Part shown: positions 11,211 through 23,200 of the stretch, in pieces | Position numbering within the stretch: the first letter of the stretch is position 1 | Layout: the number at the start of each line of letters is the position of its first letter | Assembly: GCA_025617745.1 (NCBI GenBank) | Contig: CM046857.1 | Coordinates: forward strand, 23,963,761-24,027,760 | Direction of reading: 5' to 3' | DNA length: 64,000 nt | DNA from: Heliocidaris erythrogramma | Taxonomy: Eukaryota; Echinodermata; Echinoidea; Camarodonta; Echinometridae | Position numbers and translations under genes: made by a program | Notes under the pieces: generated by a model | The model's input: only the letters and a program-made list of their open reading frames with translations | Told to the model about the DNA's origin: nothing | Databases searched by the model: none

Positions 11211-14112
11211 CATCAACTCGGAGATACTAATTATCTTTGGAAAGGACTAATTCGAAGAGATTCCATGTAGCCGCTTTTAAATTGTTGCCATATAAAGATT
11301 CATTAGAATAATTATTGGTTGCAAAGTGCACAGCTGTTTTTCAAGTGATATGTTTTAATTTCCAAACTGCAATAGTATACACACACACACAAACACACAC
11401 ACTCAACAACCTCTTGTCTCATAAACACACATTGCGCCTCTTTCTTTCTCTCATAGCCGTCCACATAAAATTATTTCGAACAATTTAGGCCGTAGAACCG
11501 ATTCTCATTATACACTTAAATGTATCCCCAGACGTTTTGTTTATGTTGTATTAGCTCATATATCCGATGTCTCATTGATTCAAATAATTGGTTTTCAACT
11601 TCTTTTTCCTATTTTGTGTGAATACCACATCCGAATGATGCATTAAGACTAAAGAGACCAGTGGTGATATTCTGAGATTCATTTTCTTGATTTTAGTGAA
11701 AGGACTTTAATTGTCATAACAAAATGTTCACTTATGTGGCATCATTGGTTGATGTAGGAATAAGACATCTGTGAAAGACATCTGTGCAAACACGAATGAA
11801 ATGTTGCAATTTAAAATTAAAAAATCTTTCACTAAAAACAAGAATTCTCAAAATACCACCCAGGCACTTTAGAAAAAGGGTGAACTCGATCATCAAGTAA
11901 CAAAATTATGAAATTTTTCTAAATGAGGAAGCAAAAATTGAAGATATATACCTTTAAACGAATAAGTAATAACTGCTGTATGATTAAAGATAAACGCATA
12001 AGACAACGATTGAAAGTAATAAAATACAACGTAGTCTGTTCACATGTTTTGCAAAGTAGTCTATATTTGAACAATAAATTGGAGCATAATTCCTTCACCC
12101 TCCACAAGTAGAAACGATTTTGAAATATCTAAAGCATTATTAACGAGTATTTTCAGCCCATGCTGTGAGACGCACAATATGTTTTGTTTACCCAGGGAAG
12201 CCACATCAATAATAAAATACAAATGTAATAAAACTAATGCATCAAAATGATCGCAAGAAACACATATACGAGTGTTCAATTATCCACCTTCTATTATCAG
12301 GACACTGCAAGGAAAGCTCCTGCAGCTGGAAGCCGGATCGAACGGCGCGGGGCGTACATGGTAAACATCCAAATTTCGCTCATCGGATCAGATTCATGAC
12401 TTGTATTGCGCATGTTGATTTAGAAGTCATCCTAATTATTAATATAAATTCTCTAGGTCTTTACTACGGTTAATCTAATGTCTTATTCATAAAATATGTA
12501 TTAAAGGAATATTAGGTAGGATATTTCATTGACTCATTCAGCCCCGATAAAAGGCAAAAGTAGTTCCATCTCATTAATGGTGGTCTAGGTCTAAAGTTGC
12601 GCTTGTATGAGCGTACTTCATAATGCCTGTAAAATTTTGATTTACTCCTATTTCTCGACTTACCACATTGATTTCCTATATCTAATAACACCAACACCAA
12701 TAGTGAAATGAACATTTCTTAATCCCTATGGGTATAGGGTTACTTTATAATGTAAAGCTAAGTTTGAAAAAATCGGAACAAAGAGAAGTCCAGAAGACAA
12801 TTTCCAATAAACCCTTTCTAAAATTCGGCAATAATCTACATCTTGCTGTATACATAAACTTTATGAAAAGAGAAGTTTTGTATGATATTCATGTCGTTTA
12901 TAGTTCGATCAATTCCACTGCTCTTGCACAGCTGCTATGTTGTTCATTCACACTGCAAAATAAAGAGGATAGTTCAATAGAGATTAAATACATGTATTGC
13001 CTAGATGGGGCAGGAGACAAACTAAATGATCTTTAGATAGTGACATCCAAATGACCTACATATTGAAGGACATACTGACCAAAAACCGCCTGGATTGAAA
13101 ACAGATGTCTTACTCTTGCAGTAGTAACACAAATATGTACGTCTGGATCAAGATAACTAACCCTAAAGCTATCCCCAGCCCCTCCGACAATTAATCCCTG
13201 TCGAAAATCACCCCGACAACCACGCCTTTACCATCCATCCAGTAAGTTATCACCTGGGTTGATATGATTGCCCATGGACATCTTCCTCTATCGTTGAGGC
13301 AAATAACACAACACCCCCGACCACTACCCTATTTCCAGATGGCACATCTACATCCCAGGACAATCCCCATCCCTTTCCTATGGCAATAATATTCTGGACA
13401 TTGAATCACCATAGCAAATACCTTGTTGATACTACCCTATTTTTAAGGCATACTTGTTTTGGGATCAGACTGACATAAAATAAAAAGGTAGTGTAAGTGA
13501 TAGACTGCCTCCAAAGATTGTTTGAATCTGGCTATTATCAGCCTTGCGCCAGAAGGTTCTTAATAAATGTTGACAGGATACCAGCTTGAGAGATTTTTGT
13601 GGCACACGATAACCTAACTTTATTCCTGGACCTACTGTATTAAAGGGAAATGCCGCCCTATATAATGGCAAGTTGCTCTGAAAGAAAGATTTAAAAAATC
13701 ACAGAAGCAGATTGGTGAAAGTTCGAACGAAATCGGACAAGGAATAAAACAATTTTGGAAAGTTTCTTAAATCACTATACATATGGAATTTCAAAATTGG
13801 CCGAATCTATAATGTAACTGATGTGGTTGCGGACAACTTCCCCAATTGCTTTAACACACAAAAATGTATCAGTCCGTAGGATCCTAATAATAATATGCTT
13901 TCTACAATATATTATGAGTACTGCCCCGGGGGAAAAGGCGCTTAGAAACAGCTAATTAATGATATCGTGTATGACAAGCAGGAGAGTTGACCACCAAAAC
14001 GTCACAATCCACTCACCAAGTTGCCAATTTGAGATTTGCATAGATTTAGTGATCTCATTTTTTAACCATCCATAAATTCTTCATCCATCTTCTTGTCTGA
14101 TTTATTTCAAAC
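11211..14112 (+). repeat. segmental duplication, copy A
   Basis: It matches 61102-64000 in the same orientation almost base for base (I estimate well above 90 percent), with a few small indels. It extends beyond copy B's visible end. To the left, homology resumes at 10549-10606 and 9430-9528 after skipping 604 bp that carry the sulfotransferase terminal exon and the 9529-10548 retroelement. Confidence 0.9.
14101..14106 (-). terminator. candidate polyadenylation signal of the discoidin gene
   Basis: AATAAA on the - strand lies about 52 bases after the proposed stop codon at 14158-14160. The matching position in copy B reads differently (the hexamer is lost), just before the window ends. Confidence 0.4.
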
Positions 14113-14157
14113 TTCCACCATCCTTTTTTTTTTTATTATTTCTTATTATTTTGCTGC

Positions 14158-14228
14158 TTACACACAAATCATCGTATTACTAAGGTTGGATTGCCCTTTA
14201 AATCTGTAATCATAATCATATACCTCAT
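14158..14228 (-). CDS. proposed terminal exon of the discoidin gene
   Basis: After a TTTCAG acceptor (- strand, AG at 14229-14230), two bases complete an aspartate codon in the right phase, and 22 more codons rich in tyrosine and aspartate lead to TAA at 14158-14160. An AATAAA follows at 14101-14106. No domain is recognised in this tail. The gene could instead continue past the left edge of this interval, but no seventh discoidin domain is visible before the sulfotransferase stop. Confidence 0.4.
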
Positions 14229-17200
14229 CTGAAACCCAATCGCAAATCAAGCAGTAAGCATTTGACAAAATGAAACCTGAAGTAAATATCACTGCGGAAA
14301 ATGATAGATCGATCACGACTAAAAAACTAACCTGTGAGAGGGCCTTCTCCGTACAGCTCCATACGAAGGCTGATGTGGCTACTCCAGGTTGCGGGTAGAA
14401 GACGGACATAGCGGCAAACCTCTGGCACAGGCAGAGTGTTGGTCGCAATAGTGTTGCGGTCAGCATTGCCTGTGAAAACCTTTAATGAAAAAAGAAATAT
14501 AAATCAACTTTTTTGAATAATTCAAAGAGGATCCAGTTATATATGAACCCATGTCATCTGCATAATGACACCTCCGTTGTTTTAAAACCTGTACATTGTC
14601 ATTGAATTGAACAAAAAAGTAATTGCCTCTTGTGGTACACCTTATACTAAAATTACTGTTGACCCAAAGTTGGTCCAAATCTTTGAAACAGAAATGGATA
14701 ACCCCAAAAAGCAGATACTGCTATTAAAATTGAAACGTGTTAAACATATATATCTCGATGTAACCTACCCTGTCAGCTCCAGCGTTGGTACATATGCCCT
14801 GAACAGTATCAAAGGTCACACCATCATTGCTGCAAGCAATCTTGTAGCTTGTTACCCATTGACTAACATCCTCACGGCCTTGAGTTGCCACAGCAATGAT
14901 GCGGTAAGGGTTCAAAAGGTCCACCTTGGAAAAAGAAAAATCAAATGAGGAATACGTTAGGACCATCCCCATTAACCAACTGACATTTATTCTGGTGGCA
15001 AATTTTTCAAACCATCAGCATTGTACCTAAATGTTTAACTTCTAATATTTTCCAACTAAAATACAACACTCTTTCACAGATATTACGGGTATTAACCGAG
15101 TATCACTGTTCTTGGCTATTAGGCTCAACTGCTCCATGGAAAATATTTCAATTGTAAATTTTCCGTACACATACAGGACTAAGGAAAGTCCCATTCTTAG
15201 CCCTTGTGAAAAAGTACTGCAATTACTGCAGTACTTGTACTGCAGTAGTACTGTATTAAATTGGACCCAAGTACTGCAGTACCTGTACTGCAGTACTACT
15301 GCAAGTAGTGCAGTAATAATGCATATATTACTACTGCAAAAGTACTGCAACAGTACCACAAGTACTGCAATGTACTGCAGGAGTATCACGAGTACTATGC
15401 AAGTACCTCAAAGTTTCTACACTACTGCAGTACTACCTCAGAATGTACTGCAAAAGTACTATGAGTATTGCAAGTACCTCAAAAATATTTCGAGTACTGT
15501 TGTAAATTGGACCCAAGTACTGCAGTATTACTGCATTACTTTGCAGTATTTTTTTACAAGGGAGGTCATCTATATTAAAAAAAAAATATTTGCCAGCCTG
15601 TTCAAAATATCTTGAAAATACCCCGATTTGATTACTCAGTTAAGGAGAACGATCTCTCAAAATATAATATCCCATGGGGGCGGCCATTTTGATAAACTGA
15701 TGTCATAGAAGTACATGTCCATTTTACACAATAGATGTTGCATAATGAATAGCTATTGTACAATTAAAGCCACCCCTTGCAAAATGGCAGCCATCTTGGT
15801 ACCCCATTGTCTTGCACATGTGATATCTAAGAGCAGTTGTATAGATTGTCACTTCTTTGAAGAATTAATAAACCTTTGTCTGACCAAGCAACAACTTATG
15901 CATACCAAATTATGCTTAACAAAAGAAAGAGCCGAAACAGATATTTCGACACAAACCATATGACACGATAAAAGTATCTCCATTTGAATGTACATGACTA
16001 CAAAAATGGTTCAGAGAAAAACAGGTCATGCATTCCAAAGGTGATCATAGTGTCATTGTAGCTAGTGTACAGGTCAGTGGGTAGCTCACTAATAGAACTG
16101 CTCTATGGCAGCCACCATGGGATAATGTCTAGCAAGGAAACTGCAACTCTTTGAGACAGTGATCTTCAATAATCAAATATGATTAATTTCAATACATTTG
16201 TAATAGGCCGACAATTATCAACATTATTATAGGCTAATGTTGTTGCCTTTCGTTCCCCCTTAATATCTTGCTAAATGATACAAGTATTGTATTTACATAC
16301 AAAAAGGATGAAAGCTCTGAAGGTTTATTAAAGACCTCAGCCTGACCGAATATTGAAATATACCCTTTATTCATCCACGGGGAGCTATATATTTTCTGAA
16401 CAAATTGAAACCAACTTCATGAGATTCCGTTTCCTGTGGAATGAGTAACAGCGTCCCGAATGTTGAGCCCCGGTGGTTTGGGCCCCGTCTCTGAGGAACG
16501 CTACTTTGCGGGGGGTGAAAATTTGATGACGACATATCGTGTAGACGCACTCGGAGCTGTATACATGACATGTCGTCACACGTCTAGCGACCCCCTGCAG
16601 TTTTACGCCATAGGGAGGGGGTGGACCAAAAACAATCATCTTTTTTATTTTTTATGGATAAACGGAGACGAAAATTTATGAATAACCAGGGTAATTATAT
16701 TCTTTGTTTACTAAGCTTTACGTCAATATATGGTTGTTTTGGGTCAGGCTGAGGTCTTTAAGATATGTCATAAAATCAACATTTTGTAGAGAACTAAAAT
16801 AAAATGGCCACTTGTAGGTGAATAGGGGGGAAAGAATAGCGTGTTTTGACTCCATTTTTCACAGGGAGTGAAGCAGACCATTTCCATTTATTTCATTAAT
16901 CATGACTGAGAACCAAGAGTAGGCTGTGCATCATCCCTGGGAAAGGAAATTATGTATTTTCTAAATCTTAAGTTTCCAGTCACATATGTTTCATATTCAC
17001 CCTGCTTTTGGTAACTGTGCATATCTCTCAGGACCCCCTAATCTTTGTCTTTAGAAGAGCAAGAAGAAACTCCGAAATGATAATCTTAAAAATGTAATTC
17101 AGTTTTGGTAAGCGCTTACAAACTTTGTCAGATTTTTTTGTTTTTGTTAATAAACATATTAGCAATACTAAGAAACTGGAAAGATTTCGCCTCCCAAAGT

Positions 17201-20200
17201 AGAATACTAAATAAATGAGGCAAAAAATAATTTAGACTCCGGCCAGGGAACGGCAGCTTCCAATATACACTACACTACTATGATGGTGTGTATCCTACAC
17301 AGAGTGACACACACAAATTATTTCCATGCCAAACCAGAAGATTGTTGTGCGGGGAGAAGGTCCTGGCGTAGGGCAGTATATTCACGTGATCTAGCGTTCC
17401 TTAGGTATATTATACACTAGAATTCACCGGAAAAATGTTTGGAATACCAAATGAGTACAAGAACATGCTACTATAAATATTAAACACGTTTCTTACTAAT
17501 ACCCCCTTTGCCAAACCCTACCAAAACCTTGATTCTGCATGTCTGAATGACCACTTAAAATCCATTCTTACTTGTATCCACTGGTTGACATTATTTGCTT
17601 GTGCCGACCAGGCTCCTCGCAGGTTGCCTACTCTGGCTAGATTGAGACGAGCTCTCTTTGGTCCATGGTCAGCATTCCACTCACTGGAAGCCGTCAGACT
17701 TGAATCAGGGATGACTCCACTCTCAAGTCCAAGCGGAACAGGGTCATTCAAGATGGCTGTTGGCAGAAAGAATGAAAATATACAAGAAACATAACGAAAG
17801 AAGGATTGATACAGTCAGATGGATTAACTTGCAATTGTCTGTAAAATGTAGTCTTGTGTCCCATTTTGGCCCTGATGAGTGGTGTATAAAACAAACGCGT
17901 TAAAATCATTTAGTTCTGGTAATCAAACACATGATCCAGCAACACATGCTATGTTATATTTTGTCAAAGACATAGGGTTAGGGTTATTGTTGTGACTGAG
18001 TTTCATGTGAAGTAAATGTTTAAGGTCAGGTTTTCATTTTGGGTTTTTATTTCTTAAATGTAGGGTAAGGGAAGGGTTAATGTTAATTTATTATTAGAGC
18101 GGAAGTTAGGATATTGGTTAGTGCAAAAAATGACCGTGAAGCAATTGTCGCTGGAGCATGTTTCGTAGAACCTTTCGTCCCTCACCTGCTACAGGTCCAG
18201 CTCCGAGGAGTTCCAAACGCATGCTGATGTGTCCATGCCACATAGAGGGAAGAACTCTGACAAAACGAGTGGTCAGCGGTGGGGCAAAGTAGTGAGTTAC
18301 CTGGGTAGATCTGTCATTGTTTCCACTGAAGACCTATAGAAACACAAATTGAGCGGTATGGTCAATTAACCTATTGCCAAAACATGATCTCAGGATTGTG
18401 TGCCCGAGACATAACGGTCACCAAGGATTCTACCTTCCTTTGGACACCCCTCCCCCCCCCCCCCAAAAAAAAAAATAAATAGCCCCCAATAAAAGGATGG
18501 TTGATATTAAACAAGGTAGTATGTATAATGAGCAACCAGTCCTTTTGATTGTGTATCCCATCGTTGCTACCACGCCAATTAAAGATAATTATACACATTG
18601 GACTATTTAGATTTATTGTGACTCGAGCTGATCATAGCCGATCAAAATGCCTTCTCAAAACAAGGAACATCTCCCTGCACATAGCCATACGGAGGCGTTG
18701 GGGGGGGGGGGGGGGGGTTAGTCTGGGGATGGTTTTCCTGATATGGTAGCTTTAATAACTGCTTTAGATAACATCATTTGTGATACAGATTGTCTGAACT
18801 GTCTAATATGAGATATTAATACGATCTAAATGGAGTTGAAAAAACATCAAAGGGAGACAAAAATTTATACACATTGGAAAAGGTCAGTAGATTCAGGTTC
18901 TCTTTAGCGCTGACTGTACTGGGGGGGGGGGGGGGGCCTCGCTGCTCCCCCCCCCCCCCTCTAGAAAAAAAAAATCGCCGCTCATTTTGAACTGCTACAT
19001 CTCACATCACGCAAAACTTTCAGATTTTTCTCTTTTAATGTCTTGCGCATCTTTTGCCACCAAGTTGACAAAAATCGGTCATACTGTTAGAGTCACGTGA
19101 CCTTTTATGACCTCATGTTAGGCCGAAAACTAAGGATTTATGTACAAAACGAAAAAACATTTCCTCATGTTCCTCCTATATCACCTATAATTTTTTTCCT
19201 TGAGCTGTAAATATCTATTCTAACTGCAGATTAGAAAAAAAAATTAAAATTGAAAAACAAAGAAATAACAAATTTGTAAAACAATAACATTTTCAAAATG
19301 TATTCTTATGTAATAATTTTACGGTTTAGAAAGAACGACTTGCATTAAAATTTTATTTTCCACTTGTCACTAGAAATGTATATATTTGTTAAATTATGCA
19401 TATAATTTGCATAAATTATATGAAACGAAAAAGATAAATTTTTACATAAAATAATCTATACGCAATTCTAGGTCTGGTCATGTCGCGGCCGGTATCAGGG
19501 GGCTGGGGCCTCGAAGCCCCCTCCCTCCAAGTCAGAGGGGAACTTGAAATAACCCATTACATTAAGGGTTAAATATGTTTCAAAGAGGACAAAACATGTG
19601 GTCTTTATAGCAAAGTCCAGCTCTCAGTGGGAAATTCATTCAGACGAGTGAAATTACCTCTTTATACTGAATTTAATTCAATTCATTTATTTCACATTTG
19701 CATAAAAAACAAGACAAAATAACATACGTAAATACATAGTCGAGTTTACAGGCATAAAATACAAAGAATACAAATGTGCGGGACTTGCAAAGGCCATAGG
19801 CCGATCACAGGCTAATCCCCCCAAAAAAATATAAGTGAACCAGAATAGCCTGGTGGTTAAGTCGCTGCCCGGCAGGCAGTAGATGACAGGTTCGAATCCC
19901 GCTGGTTCCAATTTTTTCTGACTTGTGTTTTTCATTACAGATCGAGCATACGATCTTTAACACTGGGAGTAATATGCCGAAAGATTTGTTTACAAATTAA
20001 AAATTCCTCCCCAGTCAAGCTTCTTCGTTTACTAAAAAATATAAGATAATACAAAAAAAAATTATGCCTCCGCCATCACCAGATTGGAAATGTATGGCAT
20101 ACATGTACACTCTAAAAAGGATTGGTCCAACAAAATTAAAAATCTTTTGACTTAAAAAGCACAGGAGACAGAAAATTAATTTCATTTTCAAATAATAAAA

Positions 20201-23200
20201 CTTACCATTGATGACTTACAATCATCAAATACACCAAGGAAATAGATTTTATAGCAAATAGACCACTGTCCCCTTGAAATTTCTAAAATGGGTAGACCTA
20301 GACTCCATACATCACGAACAATTTTTATGTATATAATGACCTCTATGACCTTTGACCTTGAGAACCCAAAATCTAATCGTCCCTCACATATGCATACATG
20401 GGCCAAGTTACAAAATGATCCCCAAAACAGTTTTGAAGTTATCGCGAGAACGAGAACGAAAAGGGACGGACAACCCGAAAAAATCATGCGTCCGGCACCA
20501 CCTATGGTGGGAGGAGCCATAAAAAACGGCATCTTAAAAACAAATTACGAGTCAATGACAAACCTTTTATATCTACGTTTAAAAGGGTTAAGGGAAGGGC
20601 AAGATTTAAGTGCCCTCGGTAAGCTATTCCAAAGGGTGGGTCCATTTGGTAAATGAAAGTTTTCGGACTGTCTAGTATTTTATTTATTTAGAAATTCATT
20701 TTTTACAAATAAATGGTTATAAAATGGAAGTGAATTTCGAACAAATGAAAACATAAAATTTGCAGTTTGATATTTGTTGATATTATGTACAAACAGTAAA
20801 TTTAGTTTTCTAAATAATGGCTGTGTACTTGGTCGTGGGGGAGAATTGGTAATAGCTCTGACTGCACGCTTCTGTAAAACAAATATTCGGTTCAAATGAA
20901 CAATCGCAGAGTTACCCAAACGTATATTACAGTAATTAAAATATGGCAAAACTATTGATTGATTGATATAACATCAAAATTATGTTTAATGGGATTGATA
21001 CCTTGTTATATGAGGGCTAAAAAAAGACCACCCTAATGAAATACAAAGTGGAACCAGTTAAATCACCTTGTTATTACGAGTTTGTTATAACAGTAATTTT
21101 TTTATAATGAAATATACCTTGTCTTGCTGCGAGCCAGGAGACAGCACGGTGGTGAAGTCTTGTCCATTCAAGCTATGAGTCACCTTATAACTGGTCACCC
21201 ACTGGTCGGCAGCAGCGCGTCCTTGTGTGATTATTCCTGTAACCCGATAGGTGCCTCTCAGGTCTATCTGTAGCCACTGGCTATGGTCTAGGGTGAGTGC
21301 AGACCAGGCTCCTTTGAGGGCACCCGACAGTGGAAGGTTTAAGCGAGCTCGTCGTGGTCCATGGTTTGAATCCCATTGTGAGGAAGCAGTCATGGCACTG
21401 TCCTGGATGCGGTAGTCCTCAAGTCCAAGCTTTTGAGAAGCACTTGCCACTGCAGGATACAGACAAATTTGAGTGACTTGACGGTAAATGCTCAACATGT
21501 TCATTATGCAGCTGAATTCAATTTTATTTTCATTCTCAATTTTCAAAAGGACCTGAATACATACTGAATGCATACACTGTAACAGAGCATTCATTAGCGA
21601 ATGGTTCAAGTAATGTTGGTCTAAAGCGTTTGCATTCATGACCAAGGAGTAATTCTCGAAATATACTGCTTTCAGTCGCTGTAAGTCAATAAGAACCATA
21701 CCTCTTACCTCCTCCAGCCGATATATTCACAGCAAATAATGACAGTAAGTTTACATTTAAGGACAACAATTTAAATAGGTATGTCAGAATAGGTAATAAA
21801 ACCATTACCAAAATCATAAAACGATAAATCCAAACAAGACATAAAAGTGAATATTGCTTCAAAAACGGCATAATAGAAACGCAAATTTGTAAGTTTTGTT
21901 GATATGATGCAGATATACAGCAGGGTGCGAGGCCAACAGACCTCAAGTCCATCTCATACTTTGCTGGGTTGGGTGCAGATTTCTTCCATGCATCAGGTTG
22001 CATGAGCTTGCAACTACAATTCAGATTAATATCAATCACAGCAGTATCACAAGAAGCTATATTTAAGTCCAACCCCAAAACATGTGAGGGGTCATTAAAT
22101 CGCTTACATGTGAAAGGACCCTCGCCAGTTAGTTCCCATCTCAGACTAATATGGTTATTCCAAGTTAAGGGATGAAGACGGAAGAACCTAGCTGTCACAG
22201 GTGGGTTGATGGCATTTTCAACAAGACTGTCGCGATCAGCATTGCCTGGAAAGATCTGTAATATAAAATCACAGAATAAAATATAAATAGGGGCATGTGC
22301 ATTGACTGGAAAGATCTATAAATGTACGTGAAATCACATAAGATATAAATATGGGGAGATATCCAGTTCACAGAACTTTATAGTTTCATGGTGGAACAGC
22401 TGAAGTACAGAACACCAGAAAACAGGCATACAAAATGTTGATAGTTTGCTCATCTGAATGACGTTTTAGTCTCACCTTTGTTCCTGTCTGGCAGTCTCTC
22501 ACCAAGGTCCAGTCCTTCCCATCAATGCTATAGGAAACCTGATAAGACCTGACCCACTGGTCGTAGCTGTTCCTGCCTTGTGTGAGGATCCCTGTTACCT
22601 CAAATGCAGCACGAAGGTCAACTTGTATCCATTGGTTTAAATCATTAGTCTGTGGAAGAGAGGGGATCATAGTGAGTGCAAAAGTGGACAGCACTAGTAT
22701 AGTGCTGATGTTTATGTAATATAATCATTCTTCACCTGTGAAACAGTCTTTATGAGCAGTTTGGGTAGAAAGGAAATGCGATCAATACATTGTAATATGC
22801 TATGCTTTTACCATTACTGTTATTATTTAGTGGGGACTTTCCACAGAATATCTTCTTGGATGCATGTGTGCGGACAAAATTCAATACAGAGGAAAGCAAT
22901 TAACATTTCGAAGAGTAATTATGAAGATTACGCACTGCAATATTTTGGCTGAGGGTATTAGTTATGCAATCTTGAACAATTGTGGCGAAATTAGGATGCA
23001 GTTCTATACTTACTAAAGCAGACCAGGCTCCCCGAAGAGCTCCCACTTGAGGCTGGTTGAGTCTGGAGCGAGCAACACAATGATTGACATCCCAGCAAGA
23101 TGAAGCAGAGAGACTAGTAGTAGCTACGCGACCATCTTCTATACCCAGCTTTCCAGGGATGGAAACAACTATGAGAGGCAATCAAAAGAAACTAAATTTA

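Larger units (their letters stand above)
10957..14157. other. intergenic region between the two convergent genes
   Basis: There is no gene here. The interval 11211-14112 is copy A of a long duplication whose copy B begins at 61102. It includes an (AC)n stretch at about 11371-11402 and a member of the repeat family also seen at 5442-5856. The matched open frames on both strands (11919-12279) are identical in the two copies but have no coding character. Confidence 0.7.

Noticed and set aside
11214-11281. Short + strand frame reading LGDTNYLWKGLIRRDSM with stop, also at 61105-61171, which looks like another sulfotransferase C-terminus
   Set aside because: The upstream AG at 11191 would join exon 4 in a different frame, and a stop precedes this frame. 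The similarity is about ten residues, too short to call an alternative last exon.
11919-12279. Pairs of small frames conserved between 11.9-12.3 kb and 61.8-62.2 kb
   Set aside because: Conservation is explained by the recent duplication of non-coding sequence. Frames on both strands are equally conserved and none has coding features.
14113-14331. A seventh discoidin domain downstream of domain 6
   Set aside because: None of the expected words (ITASS, RARLN, GAWSA) occurs between 14331 and the sulfotransferase stop, on the - strand in any frame.
19837-19910. Functional tRNA gene
   Set aside because: The acceptor stem is perfect, but the T-stem has mismatches and the anticodon loop lacks T33. 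A SINE head fits better.
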